Shown: positions 7,024 to 12,956 of the stretch, in pieces
How positions within the stretch are numbered: the first letter of the stretch is position 1
Layout of the letters: the number at the start of each line of letters is the position of its first letter
DNA from: Actinomycetes bacterium
GTDB lineage: Bacteria; Actinomycetota; Acidimicrobiia; Spongiisociales; UBA4744
DNA length: 12,956 bases
Direction: 5' to 3'
Assembly: GCA_024641205.1 (NCBI GenBank)
Contig: JAHEDM010000022.1
Location: 1-12,956 of the forward strand
Made by a program: the position numbers and the translations under genes
Notes under the pieces: generated by a model
What the model saw: only the letters and a program-made list of their open reading frames with translations
The model's database searches: none
What the model was told of the DNA's origin: nothing

Positions 7024-7051
7024 GTATACCTGTTTGGGGCGCGTACCCCAA
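7023..7051 (-). promoter_or_regulatory. gyrB promoter
   Basis: On the minus strand TTGGGG (7051-7046) is followed after exactly 17 bp by TATACT (7028-7023), a near-consensus -10. Transcription would start at about 7016, giving a leader of about 73 nt. The spacer is GC-rich. The -35 is one arm of a perfect palindrome, TTGGGG (7034-7039) and CCCCAA (7046-7051), a candidate operator. Gyrase genes are often controlled by supercoiling; the sequence alone cannot show this. Confidence 0.65.
7034..7051. repeat. Palindrome overlapping the gyrB -35
   Basis: TTGGGG (7034-7039), 6-bp spacer CGCGTA, CCCCAA (7046-7051): a perfect 6-bp inverted repeat covering the -35 hexamer and most of the promoter spacer. 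Its position suits a repressor site; no regulator is identified. Confidence 0.5.
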
Positions 7052-7108
7052 GCTATCGAAGTGCAGAAACGTCAACATATACGGGCGTTCCAAATGCTTT
7101 GACGGTGT

Positions 7109-7420
7109 CTAGGCGCGACGTCCGGGCGGTGGCGGAGACTGCACCCGAATCGTTCCAACCACACCCACTCCAAAACGCTCATCCAAGCTTCGAAGGAGGT
7201 CACCGACCGCGTACCGAAGGAGGCTCACCGTCTGCGGCGAAGTCGCTTCAACCAAGAGTTCTCCACCTTTGAGCAACAGGGGGGATGCCTGCGAGCACCA
7301 GGGTTCCGGAGTGATGTTCTCCCAATCGCTCACCAGGCTGAGCATCACATCGAGTCGCTCTATTCCCAGGTTCTTCAATGCCTGGGCGACAAGCCCTCCC
7401 ATCGATTCGAGGCGGCTCAT
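7109..7420 (-). CDS. dciA: DciA/DUF721-type helicase operator protein
   Basis: This is the small DUF721 gene that actinobacteria carry between recF and gyrB. DciA proteins act with replicative helicase DnaB and substitute for DnaC-type loaders. The DUF721 fold is recognisable: a conserved Trp in LVSDWENI (about 29-36), then ASPLLLKGGELLVEATSPQT (about 45-64), then a helix YAVGDLLRSLDERFG and a last strand VVGTIRVQSPP. At 103 residues it is little more than the core domain; mycobacterial homologues have a longer N-terminal extension. ATG 7420 overlaps the recF stop by ATGA, so translation is coupled to recF. The identification rests on fold-like pattern plus context; helicase loading is family knowledge. 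Confidence 0.82.
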   Translation of the reverse strand: MSRLESMGGLVAQALKNLGIERLDVMLSLVSDWENITPEPWCSQASPLLLKGGELLVEATSPQTVSLLRYAVGDLLRSLDERFGVGVVGTIRVQSPPPPGRRA

Positions 7421-8511
7421 CTGATCCGCCCCGGCTCGACAAAGAAGGTGCGGCCGTGCACCGGCACCTCTTCTTGCCGGGCGGTCGTTATGAACGTTTG
7501 TGCCGCAGGCAACATGTGAGCCAGGGCATTGGCCCGCTCCATGTCCAACTCTGAGAACACGTCATCGAGGAGCAACAAGGCCTTCTCTCCAGTCGCCTCA
7601 CTGATGGCGCGATGTGAAGCCAAGCGAAGGCTCAGGGCCAGCGTTCGCTGCTCCCCCTGGCTGGCTCTCGTCCGGGCATCTCGATCATCAACCGTGAACC
7701 AGGGTTCGTCCCGATGTGGTCCCATCGTCGTTACCCGTCGTTCGGTATCCGCCCGCCGGTTGGCTTCGAGAGCTTGGGCCAGAACGGTCGCGACCGTGTC
7801 CGCCGCTACTCCCTGCAGCGAACCTCCCCATTTCGACTCATAGTGCAGTTCCACCCGTGTCCCACCCCCGGAGAGACTGGCGTAGGTCTCGGCAATGCTT
7901 TCCCTCAGGACGCCTGCTGCGCCTGCCCGTCGTACCATCAGTTTGCCCGCTGCCTGTGACAGGCGTTGATCCCACACCGCCAGTGTTGGTTGATCGACAT
8001 CCCAACCCGACTGCCGCAGCAAAGTGTTCCGCTGTCGCAGCGCGCGCTCGTATTCCTGCTGATCGAGGTACGCACCCGGCCAGAGTTGAACGGCAACTGC
8101 ATCGAGGAAGTCTCTGCGGTGGGCAGGACCGCGTTTGACGATGTCGAGGTCATCGGGAAGGAACATGACCGCTCGCACATGACCGAGAAGATCGGTTGAG
8201 CGGGCAGGACGCTGGCCATTCACCCGGACCCGGCGCCGCCCACTCCGAGGAAGCTCCAGTTCAATGAGTGAGGTGCTCTCCAGGTGATGCACCTCACCCC
8301 GAACGACTGCCGCCCCGGCTACGTCGTTGATCAGTGCTTCGTCCGGAGCTCCCCGAAACGAGCGGAGCGAGGCGAGATATCCGGCTGCCTCGAGAAGGTT
8401 TGTCTTTCCCGCGCCATTCGCACCGACAAACACATTGACACCCGGATTCGGTTCGATACGGAGTTCAGGGTACGAGCGGAAGTCTCTGAGCTCGAGCCAA
8501 GAGAACTCCAT
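7417..8511 (-). CDS. recF: DNA replication and repair protein RecF
   Basis: RecF is an SMC-like ATPase that helps load RecA at single-strand gaps with RecO and RecR. All ABC-type motifs are visible: Walker A GANGAGKTN (30-38), the VMFLPDDLDIVKRGPAHRRDFLD block (about 115-137), the signature SQGEQRTLALSLRL (284-297) and Walker B ALLLLDDVFSELD (311-323), with TTARQ near the end. Its 364 residues match the family. The ATG at 8511 abuts the dnaN stop codon with no gap, and the 3' end overlaps dciA by 4 bp, so dnaN-recF-dciA is one translationally coupled unit. No strong SD is seen before 8511, in line with coupling. Confidence 0.97.
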   Translation of the reverse strand: MEFSWLELRDFRSYPELRIEPNPGVNVFVGANGAGKTNLLEAAGYLASLRSFRGAPDEALINDVAGAAVVRGEVHHLESTSLIELELPRSGRRRVRVNGQRPARSTDLLGHVRAVMFLPDDLDIVKRGPAHRRDFLDAVAVQLWPGAYLDQQEYERALRQRNTLLRQSGWDVDQPTLAVWDQRLSQAAGKLMVRRAGAAGVLRESIAETYASLSGGGTRVELHYESKWGGSLQGVAADTVATVLAQALEANRRADTERRVTTMGPHRDEPWFTVDDRDARTRASQGEQRTLALSLRLASHRAISEATGEKALLLLDDVFSELDMERANALAHMLPAAQTFITTARQEEVPVHGRTFFVEPGRIR

Positions 8512-9597
8512 TCAGATGCGGACGGGCATCAAGAGGTAGGTGAACCGGTCATCATCGACACCTCTGATGACACTCGGCTTGAGCCCGTCCGTGACCTCGA
8601 TCTGGACTTCATCCGAATCAATGGCAGACACCCCCTCCGTCAGGTACCGAGGGTTGAAAGCGATGGTCACGTCTTCTGCCTCGCCTCGATACTCCCCCGG
8701 GATGTGCTCCGTTTCGCCCCCGACGTCCTGCCGAGTAACCGTGACCTCGACACCGCCCTCCATCAACCGAAGCCGCACGGGGATGTGGTCCTCAGCGACG
8801 AGCGATGCCCTTCCGAGAGCCTCGAGCAGGCCTTCCTTGGTCACAACCACCCGATTCGGGTAGGACTCGGGCAGGAGCTGTCTGTAGTTCGGGAAGGTCC
8901 CCTCGATGAGACGCAAGGTCAGTGATCCGCGCGCAGAACCGAATACGGCTTCCCGCTGCTGGATCGAGAATTGCATCTTTGCCGCGCCGACCGTCCGGCT
9001 CATCTCCCTGAGACCTCGAGCCGGAACCAGCCCTGATTCTTTGAGGGGCACCCCGGGGAGTTTCCGAACCGCCAGCCGGTACGAGTCGGTTGCGACCAAC
9101 CTCACTCCCTCATCATCTTTCTCGAAGAGAACTCCGGTCAGGATGGGTCGAGCGGAGTCGATCGAGGCTCCAACCGTTGCCTGAGCAATGGCGGCCACCA
9201 GTTCATCGCCGTCGACGTCGACGGCCCCTGCAAAGTCAACGTCCCCCAGATGAGGGAACTCGTCGACCGGCAACTCACGAAGGCTGAAGCGGGGGCCGGC
9301 TCCCATGATCTCAACTTCACCCTCCCCTGAGGAAAGGGTCACTGCCCCGGCCGGCATCTTCTTGATTGCTTCAGTGGCCAACCGGGCTGGAATGACAATC
9401 GAGCCTTCCTCCAGAACCTCCACTTCCGTCGTGGTACGCACGGTGAGCTCTAGGTCGGTTCCCGTCACCTTGAGGTTCTTACCCTGAACTTCGCACAGGA
9501 CGCCTTGCAGGATGGCCTGGGCAGGACGTACCCCGACTCCACGATTTGCTCTGGAGAACACATCGGCCAGGTCATCTCTTTCAGCTCGAATCCGCAA
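8512..9597 (-). CDS. dnaN: DNA polymerase III beta sliding clamp
   Basis: DnaN is the ring-shaped clamp that tethers the replicative polymerase and many repair factors to DNA. It is 361 residues long, with three similar domains. Recognisable parts are the start MRIRAERDDLADVFSRANR, ILQGVLCEV in domain 1, DSARPILTGVLFE and ATDSYRLAVRK in domain 2, FPNYRQLLPESYPNRV near the 2/3 boundary, and the canonical C-terminus YLLMPVRI. The start is TTG at 9597: no ATG or GTG exists in frame between the gap and the conserved start, and GGGTGG stands about 6-11 nt upstream. It lies 187 bp after dnaA across a gap with origin features; its promoter is not obvious (TTGTAT-17-TACTAC on the minus strand, about 9678-9649, is one weak candidate and would overlap the unwinding element). 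Confidence 0.97.
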   Translation of the reverse strand: MRIRAERDDLADVFSRANRGVGVRPAQAILQGVLCEVQGKNLKVTGTDLELTVRTTTEVEVLEEGSIVIPARLATEAIKKMPAGAVTLSSGEGEVEIMGAGPRFSLRELPVDEFPHLGDVDFAGAVDVDGDELVAAIAQATVGASIDSARPILTGVLFEKDDEGVRLVATDSYRLAVRKLPGVPLKESGLVPARGLREMSRTVGAAKMQFSIQQREAVFGSARGSLTLRLIEGTFPNYRQLLPESYPNRVVVTKEGLLEALGRASLVAEDHIPVRLRLMEGGVEVTVTRQDVGGETEHIPGEYRGEAEDVTIAFNPRYLTEGVSAIDSDEVQIEVTDGLKPSVIRGVDDDRFTYLLMPVRI

Positions 9598-9784
9598 GTT
9601 GTTCCACCCTTCTGTTCCTATGAAGTTATTACTAAACGGTAGTAGCTGTAGTAGGCCCTGTGGATTGGGGATACAAGCCCAAAAAGGCTGGTCAGGTTGC
9701 CTACCCGTCCTCCACAGGGCATGGGGACGATGGGGTTGTTATCCACCACATCCTCCAAAGCGGGGCACTCTTGCGTTGACAACT
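9598..9784. other. oriC: Putative oriC segment between dnaN and dnaA
   Basis: This is the position of oriC in Mycobacterium and Streptomyces. DnaA-box-like 9-mers compared with TTATCCACA: TTATCCACC at 9739-9747 (+, 8 of 9), TCCTCCACA at 9708-9716 (+, 7 of 9) and CAATCCACA at 9667-9659 (-, 7 of 9). A perfect 10-bp inverted repeat, GCCCTGTGGA (9655-9664) and TCCACAGGGC (9711-9720), is built from two of them. Downstream of the minus-strand box lie CTA repeats and a locally AT-rich stretch (about 9619-9636, GAAGTTATTACTAAA). At 187 bp it is much shorter than the Streptomyces origin, so further elements may lie upstream of dnaA. Confidence 0.65.
9640..9667 (-). other. DnaA box plus DnaA-trio-like element (candidate basal unwinding element)
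   Basis: On the minus strand: box CAATCCACA (9667-9659), GC spacer GGGC (9658-9655), then in register CTA, CTA, CAG, CTA, CTA (9654-9640), followed by the AT-richer TTTAGTAATAAC. In Bacillus subtilis the unwinding system is a DnaA box, GC-rich spacer and repeated trinucleotides reading CTA on the box strand (3'-GAT-5' opposite). The order, orientation and spacing match; one of five triplets deviates. Confidence 0.6.
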
Positions 9785-11155
9785 TCAGGTTCTCCTCAGC
9801 TGTTGAGACAGGGCTGTGACCCTTTCGAAGACCTGATGATCGGTGAGGAGCAGACGCTTGACCTTTTCGATGGCGTGCATGACGGTGGTGTGGTCGCGTC
9901 CACCAAACAGGGCCCCTATCTTCGGCAAAGACAGGTCGGTTTGCTCACGGCAGACATACATCGCAACCTGGCGAGACAGGACCAGGGGCTGGCGCCGGCT
10001 CGGGCTGCGGAGGTCATCTGGGGAGAAACCGTAGGCTGCTGCGGTCGCGTTGATGATGTCCTCTGCAGAGACCGGGCGTTGTGAAGAGGTCGGAATCAGA
10101 TCCTGCAGTACGTCCTTAGACATGTCGAGGGTGATGCTCTGGTTGGTAAGAGCGGCGTAGGCGGTGACCCTGGTCAAAGCACCTTCGAGTTCGCGAATGT
10201 TGTCCTGGACGTTCTCGGCGATGAAATGGAGCACATCCTCACTGACCAATTTGGGAGCGAACTCAGCGTTCTTGCGGAGAATGGCGATGCGCGTCTCAAC
10301 GTCGGGCGGTTGGATATCGGTGAGGAGACCCCATTCGAAGCGACTGCGGAGGCGATCCTCCAGAGTGGCCAAGTGCTTGGGATGGCGATCGGAGCTGATC
10401 ACCATCTGTTTGCCGGCCTCATAGAGGTCGTTGAAGGTGTGAAAGAACTCCTCGAGAATCTGTTCTTTCCGCTCGAAGAACTGCACGTCATCCAGCAACA
10501 AGACATCGGTAGTCCGATATCGGGTTTTGAACTCGTCCATTCGCTTCTTGCGGATGCCGTCGATGAACTCGTTGAAGAAGTTCTCGGAAGACACATAGCG
10601 AACGACTGCGCCAGGTCGTAGTTCGAGAGCGTGGTGGCCGACCGCGTGCAGCAGGTGGGTTTTCCCCAGCCCGGCCCCGCCATAGATAAACAAGGGGTTG
10701 TAGTGACCACCCGGCTGTTCTGCCACGGCCATGGCGGCTGCATGGGCAAAACGGTTTGATTGCCCGACAACGAAGTTCTCGAAAGTGTACTTGCCCTGGA
10801 GTCGGCGCTCTGCGGTGGGGAGTTCGGGCGTAAGGCTTACGAGGCTGACGGGTGGCCCTTCCTCCTCGTCTTCGAGATCGGTATCACCGTCTGCATGATT
10901 GGTGATGTCGATGCCGAAGACGATTTCGCGGCCGGGTCCAAAAGTCGCCTGGGCCGCCTCTTGGAGCACGGTCAGATGCTTTTCGCGTACCCACCGCAAA
11001 TGGAATTCACTTGGTGCGGTAATGCTGATCGAACCGTCGTCCGGTCGTACTCCAAGTGGAGCTAGCCAGGTCTGCCAATTGACGGGGCTGACGCGGGATT
11101 GCACCGCGTTTCTGAAGAAGTCAACTTCCCCCGTCAGCGACTGAGGTTCCGCCAC
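9785..11155 (-). CDS. dnaA: Chromosomal replication initiator DnaA
   Basis: DnaA binds origin boxes, melts the DNA and recruits helicase. The protein has 456 residues and all four domains: domain I (1 to about 80, including NWQTWLAPLGV), a short acidic linker (about 88-115, DGDTDLEDEEEG), AAA+ domain III with YTFENFVVG (123-131), Walker A GGAGLGKTH (159-167), Walker B VLLLDDVQF (218-226) and the arginine-rich RLRSRFEWGL (268-277), and DNA-binding domain IV with PKIGALFGGRDHTTVMHAIE (411-430). The linker is much shorter than in Streptomyces. The GTG at 11155 has a strong SD (GGGAGGGG, about 11168-11161). The leader of about 160 nt carries three DnaA boxes, so autoregulation is likely. The gene is divergent from rpmH. 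Confidence 0.98.
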   Translation of the reverse strand: MAEPQSLTGEVDFFRNAVQSRVSPVNWQTWLAPLGVRPDDGSISITAPSEFHLRWVREKHLTVLQEAAQATFGPGREIVFGIDITNHADGDTDLEDEEEGPPVSLVSLTPELPTAERRLQGKYTFENFVVGQSNRFAHAAAMAVAEQPGGHYNPLFIYGGAGLGKTHLLHAVGHHALELRPGAVVRYVSSENFFNEFIDGIRKKRMDEFKTRYRTTDVLLLDDVQFFERKEQILEEFFHTFNDLYEAGKQMVISSDRHPKHLATLEDRLRSRFEWGLLTDIQPPDVETRIAILRKNAEFAPKLVSEDVLHFIAENVQDNIRELEGALTRVTAYAALTNQSITLDMSKDVLQDLIPTSSQRPVSAEDIINATAAAYGFSPDDLRSPSRRQPLVLSRQVAMYVCREQTDLSLPKIGALFGGRDHTTVMHAIEKVKRLLLTDHQVFERVTALSQQLRRT

Positions 11156-11194
11156 GTGTCCCCTCCCGAGTCACTACGTCTGCTCTTGAGATTT

Positions 11195-11227
11195 CTATCC
11201 ACAGACCTGTCCACAATATGTGGAGAA
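11195..11227. promoter_or_regulatory. Cluster of three DnaA boxes in the dnaA leader
   Basis: CTATCCACA (11195-11203, +), CTGTCCACA (11207-11215, +) and TGTGGAGAA (11219-11227, i.e. TTCTCCACA on -) each match a DnaA consensus (TTATCCACA or TTGTCCACA) at 8 of 9 positions. The last two face each other across 3 bp as TCCACA-ATA-TGTGGA. They lie between the dnaA promoter and its start codon. Autoregulation of dnaA and/or a second part of the origin are the likely roles. Confidence 0.78.
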
Positions 11228-11266
11228 CCAGATCCATGCGTCGTCCCCGGGTCGGAGTAGCTACAG

Positions 11267-11285
11267 CCGGATGGATTAGATCCGG
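11267..11285. repeat. Hairpin in the dnaA 5' leader
   Basis: CCGGAT (11267-11272) and ATCCGG (11280-11285) form a perfect 6-bp inverted repeat around a 7-nt loop, inside the predicted dnaA leader RNA. The palindrome GTAGCTAC lies beside it at 11257-11264. Role unknown. Confidence 0.4.
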
Positions 11286-11324
11286 GGGAAGTGGAGCCAC
11301 TCCGAGGGGGTCCAACGGTGAGCG

Positions 11325-11353
11325 AGTATATGACCTCACCAAGTCGGCCACAA
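11325..11353 (-). promoter_or_regulatory. dnaA promoter
   Basis: On the minus strand TTGTGG (11353-11348) precedes TATACT (11330-11325) by 17 bp. The -10 is identical to that of the gyrB promoter. Transcription would start at about 11318, giving a leader of about 160 nt that contains the DnaA-box cluster. Confidence 0.55.
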
Positions 11354-11585
11354 GAACGTGAAATCGATACTTCTCATACTTTTCCGACATACTGACGGAT
11401 AAGGTTTGCCCAGCTTGGGCGGGGTTTTCGCAGATCGTAGATGCAGTCGAGAACGCCTGCCTGCTTCCAAACTGGGCCAAAAGAGCTTTTCGCGTTTTAG
11501 GAAAAGTCTTCGCGGAATGACCCAGCTTCGACTGCGCGGCTATCCGCCGAACGAACTCAAACAGGCTGATGGATGGGGATCGCCT
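11354..11585. other. Non-coding spacer between the dnaA and rpmH promoters
   Basis: No gene seen. The stretch holds three ATACT motifs at 11367, 11376 and 11389. A small hairpin GCCCA/TGGGC (11408-11412 with 11416-11420) is followed by GGGGTTTT. An imperfect long inverted repeat pairs 11405-11418 with 11467-11481, with one mismatch and one bulge, and CTTTTC/GAAAAG lies at 11486-11491 and 11501-11506. No DnaA box better than 6 of 9 was found here. Confidence 0.35.
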
Positions 11586-11613
11586 TTGACAAGCGCCAAC
11601 CCCGCAGTAACCT
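11586..11613 (+). promoter_or_regulatory. rpmH promoter
   Basis: A perfect -35 TTGACA (11586-11591) is followed after 16 bp by TAACCT (11608-11613), a TANNNT -10. Transcription would begin at about 11620, about 30 nt ahead of the rpmH ATG. It would drive rpmH-rnpA-yidD-yidC. Confidence 0.6.
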
Positions 11614-11649
11614 TTTCGTTCTTCTCTATCTTTCGAAACCGGGGTCCCG

Positions 11650-11784
11650 ATGAAACGTACCTATCAGCCCAATGTTCGGCGACGCAAGAGGAAGCATGGC
11701 TTCCGCACCCGGATGCGGACTCGTTCTGGACGGGCGATTCTGAAGCGTCGGCGTGCCAAAGGTCGGCAGCGTATCTCCGCCTAG
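11650..11784 (+). CDS. rpmH: 50S ribosomal protein L34
   Basis: The 44-residue, highly basic protein starts MKRTYQPNVRRRKRKHGFR and continues RMRTRSGRAILKRRRAKGR, the unmistakable L34 sequence; length is typical. It is a component of the large ribosomal subunit. ATG 11650 is fixed by the conserved start, with only a weak purine-rich sequence (ACCGGGG) upstream. It leads the operon rpmH-rnpA-yidD-yidC and is divergent from dnaA, the usual arrangement at bacterial origins. Its last 32 bp also encode the start of rnpA in another frame. Confidence 0.98.
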   Translation: MKRTYQPNVRRRKRKHGFRTRMRTRSGRAILKRRRAKGRQRISA

Positions 11785-12118
11785 CGGCCGGCCGTACGCT
11801 TCTCTTCGTGGTCGATCGGCCTTCCAACAGGTCTTTCGCTCGGGAAGACGCCTTCGTAACGGCGGGGTGGTCGTTATCGTGGTACCGGGCAATCCTGGTC
11901 CCCCGCGCGTCGGCGTGGTGGCCGGGAAGAAGAGGATAGGTGGCGCCGTGCAACGCAACCGCGCAAAGCGCCGCCTCCGCGAGGCGCTTGTTGGCGTACC
12001 GCTGCGAGACGGCCACGACTATGTGGTCATTGCCTCCTCGACGGTACTGACCGCATCGTTCGGTGAGGTCGTGCAATGGTTGCGAACGGCGGTTGGTGAG
12101 GAGACACCAGGTGGATGA
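11753..12118 (+). CDS. rnpA: Ribonuclease P protein component
   Basis: This is the protein subunit that assists RNase P RNA in maturing tRNA 5' ends. The 121-residue frame contains SLRGRSAFQQVFRSGRRLRNGG (about 17-38), RVGVVAGKKRIGGAVQRNRAKRRLREAL (about 52-79) with the family signature RNR (68-70), and HDYVVIAS. Start choice: the frame is closed by TGA at 11741-11743, and GTG 11753 is the only standard start codon before the conserved region. The gene must therefore overlap rpmH by 32 bp unless a rare start is used. There is no clear SD, so translation may depend on ribosomes finishing rpmH. The first 16 residues, MPKVGSVSPPSGRPYA, are non-conserved and some are forced by L34 coding. Confidence 0.93.
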   Translation: MPKVGSVSPPSGRPYASLRGRSAFQQVFRSGRRLRNGGVVVIVVPGNPGPPRVGVVAGKKRIGGAVQRNRAKRRLREALVGVPLRDGHDYVVIASSTVLTASFGEVVQWLRTAVGEETPGG

Positions 12119-12374
12119 TCACGAAGCAAGACGAACCGGGCCGGCGGCCAGTCTCGGGCGCGCCGTCATCCGCCTCTACCAAAAGGCCTTTTCTCCCTCT
12201 ATGGGGAAGAACTGCCGGTACTCGCCCACCTGCTCCCAGTACGCCTACGAGGCGATTGGCCGTTTCGGCCTTTTGCGGGGATCATGGATGGGAGCGAAGC
12301 GAATCGCACGGTGCCATCCGCTCGCTGAGGGCGGATACGACCCAGTCCCCATCACCTCCCAGAAGGACCGCTAA
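12111..12374 (+). CDS. yidD: Membrane protein insertion efficiency factor YidD
   Basis: YidD is a small membrane-associated protein thought to help YidC insert proteins. The 87-residue frame holds the whole conserved block IRLYQKAFSPSMGKNCRYSP-TCSQYAYEAI (about 20-49) and RCHPLAEGGYDPVP (about 67-80), with the three conserved cysteines of the family (35, 41, 68). Start GTG 12111 is preferred because GAGGAG (12098-12103) stands 7 nt upstream and it overlaps the rnpA stop by 8 bp; the frame is open further upstream to 12063, inside rnpA. Its TAA stop shares one base with the yidC ATG (TAATG), so translation is coupled. Confidence 0.93.
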   Translation: MDDHEARRTGPAASLGRAVIRLYQKAFSPSMGKNCRYSPTCSQYAYEAIGRFGLLRGSWMGAKRIARCHPLAEGGYDPVPITSQKDR

Positions 12375-12956
12375 TGCTCGACACGCTGGCCAGGATCATT
12401 GCTGTTCCGATGACGTTCTTCTACGAATTCATCCCCAACTACGGCCTTGCCATTATTTTCCTGACCCTGGTAGTCAATGTCTTGATGTTCCCGCTGACCC
12501 TCAAGCAAACCCGCTCGACCCGGGCGATGACAGAGATCCAGCCAGAGGTCAAGAAACTTCAGAAGACCTACAAGGACGATCAGGAAACGCTCCAAAAAGA
12601 GATGATGGCGCTTTACAAGGAAAAGGGCGTCAATCCGGCCGGGTGCCTGTTCCCGATGCTGATCCAGATGCCGATCTGGTTTGGCCTCTTTCGCCTACTG
12701 AGGAATCCACTCAATATATCTACCGACGGCGCGGAAACGGTCCCCTTCATTCCGGCGGATTCCAGTCTTTACCAGGCCTTGAGTACGTCGCACCAGAGAT
12801 TCCTCGGCATGGATCTGAGCAAGTCGCCGAGTGAGATTGTCGGCGCCGATACAGGTTTCGACCTGGTTGCCGCTCTCCCCTACCTCCTGGCCGTCCTCAT
12901 CGTCTTGGCAACGGCATATTTCCAGCAATGGCAGACGACGCGCGGCCAAAAACAGG
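12374..12956 (+). CDS. yidC: Membrane protein insertase YidC/Oxa1, C-terminus outside window
   Basis: YidC inserts and folds membrane proteins, alone or with SecYEG. The first 194 codons are present and run off the right edge. After a short N-terminus lies a first helix, YGLAIIFLTLVVNVLMFPL (about 23-41), followed by TLKQTRSTRAM, whose Arg is in the region of the conserved groove arginine. A charged cytoplasmic hairpin follows (about 50-85), ending in YKEKGVNPAGCLFPMLIQMPIWFGLFRLL (about 82-110), the family hallmark. A third hydrophobic stretch, ALPYLLAVLIVLATAYF, begins near 169, followed by QQWQTTRGQ. The short N-terminus without a large periplasmic domain fits the Gram-positive/actinobacterial form. 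ATG 12374 overlaps the yidD stop (TAATG). Confidence 0.97.
   Translation, partial: MLDTLARIIAVPMTFFYEFIPNYGLAIIFLTLVVNVLMFPLTLKQTRSTRAMTEIQPEVKKLQKTYKDDQETLQKEMMALYKEKGVNPAGCLFPMLIQMPIWFGLFRLLRNPLNISTDGAETVPFIPADSSLYQALSTSHQRFLGMDLSKSPSEIVGADTGFDLVAALPYLLAVLIVLATAYFQQWQTTRGQKQ

Noticed and set aside
8340..8380. GAGCGGAGCGAGGCGAG-type sequence resembling the repeat at 1745-1760
   Set aside because: It encodes the conserved RecF segment YLASLRSFRG on the minus strand, so the similarity is likely due to arginine/serine codons.
9672..9693. AGCC-CAAAAA-GGCT as an intrinsic terminator of dnaA
   Set aside because: The stem is only 4 bp and no T run follows on the dnaA strand.
11121..11480. Minus-strand open frame of 119 codons across the dnaA leader
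   Set aside because: It overlaps the dnaA start out of frame and spans the promoter and DnaA boxes; no recognisable domain.
11406..11939. Plus-strand open frame of 177 codons over the rpmH region
   Set aside because: It covers rpmH and rnpA in another frame and includes the rpmH promoter; L34 and RnpA are unmistakable in their own frames.
11540..12076. Minus-strand open frame of 178 codons
   Set aside because: Antisense to rpmH and rnpA, with no family resemblance.
12115..12834. Plus-strand open frame of 239 codons
   Set aside because: It is an out-of-frame reading of yidD and yidC, both of which have clear signatures.

Overview
This window looks like the chromosomal replication-origin neighbourhood of an actinobacterium, possibly from an Acidimicrobiia-like lineage. 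The order dnaA-dnaN-recF-dciA-gyrB-gyrA-DUF3566 on the minus strand, divergent from rpmH-rnpA-yidD-yidC on the plus strand, is the classical actinobacterial origin arrangement. The DNA is moderately GC-rich and GTG/TTG starts are frequent (dnaA, gyrB, rnpA, yidD, dnaN and the solute-binding protein). Assignment below phylum level is inference.

Layout. 1-564 (minus): 5' part of a lipoprotein solute-binding protein for a B12-type ABC importer. It is preceded at 641-752 by a cobalamin riboswitch and at 569-619 by a set of competing helices that could open or close its ribosome binding site. 824-943 (plus): a 39-residue one-helix membrane protein, probably made from a leaderless mRNA. 957-1712 (plus): an unrecognised Rossmann-like protein. 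1713-1929: a convergent spacer packed with inverted repeats. 1930-9597 (minus): DUF3566 membrane protein, gyrA, gyrB (own promoter at about 7023-7051), dciA, recF and dnaN. 9598-9784: a short dnaN-dnaA gap with DnaA boxes and a box/GC-spacer/trinucleotide arrangement resembling the bacterial basal unwinding element. 9785-11155 (minus): dnaA. 11156-11649: dnaA leader with three clustered DnaA boxes, the dnaA promoter and the divergent rpmH promoter. 11650-12956 (plus): rpmH, rnpA overlapping rpmH by 32 bp, yidD, and the start of yidC.

Functionally, DnaA, DciA, DnaN, RecF and gyrase initiate, load, clamp, repair and unwind at the origin. The rpmH-side genes supply ribosomal protein L34, the RNase P protein and the membrane-protein insertion machinery. 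DnaA boxes on both sides of dnaA suggest a bipartite origin. No insertion sequence, phage gene, CRISPR array, tRNA or rRNA was seen. The window is mostly a conserved housekeeping region. The most interesting material lies in its non-coding parts: the origin unwinding element, the B12 expression platform, the palindromes at the gyrB promoter and the structured convergent spacer.
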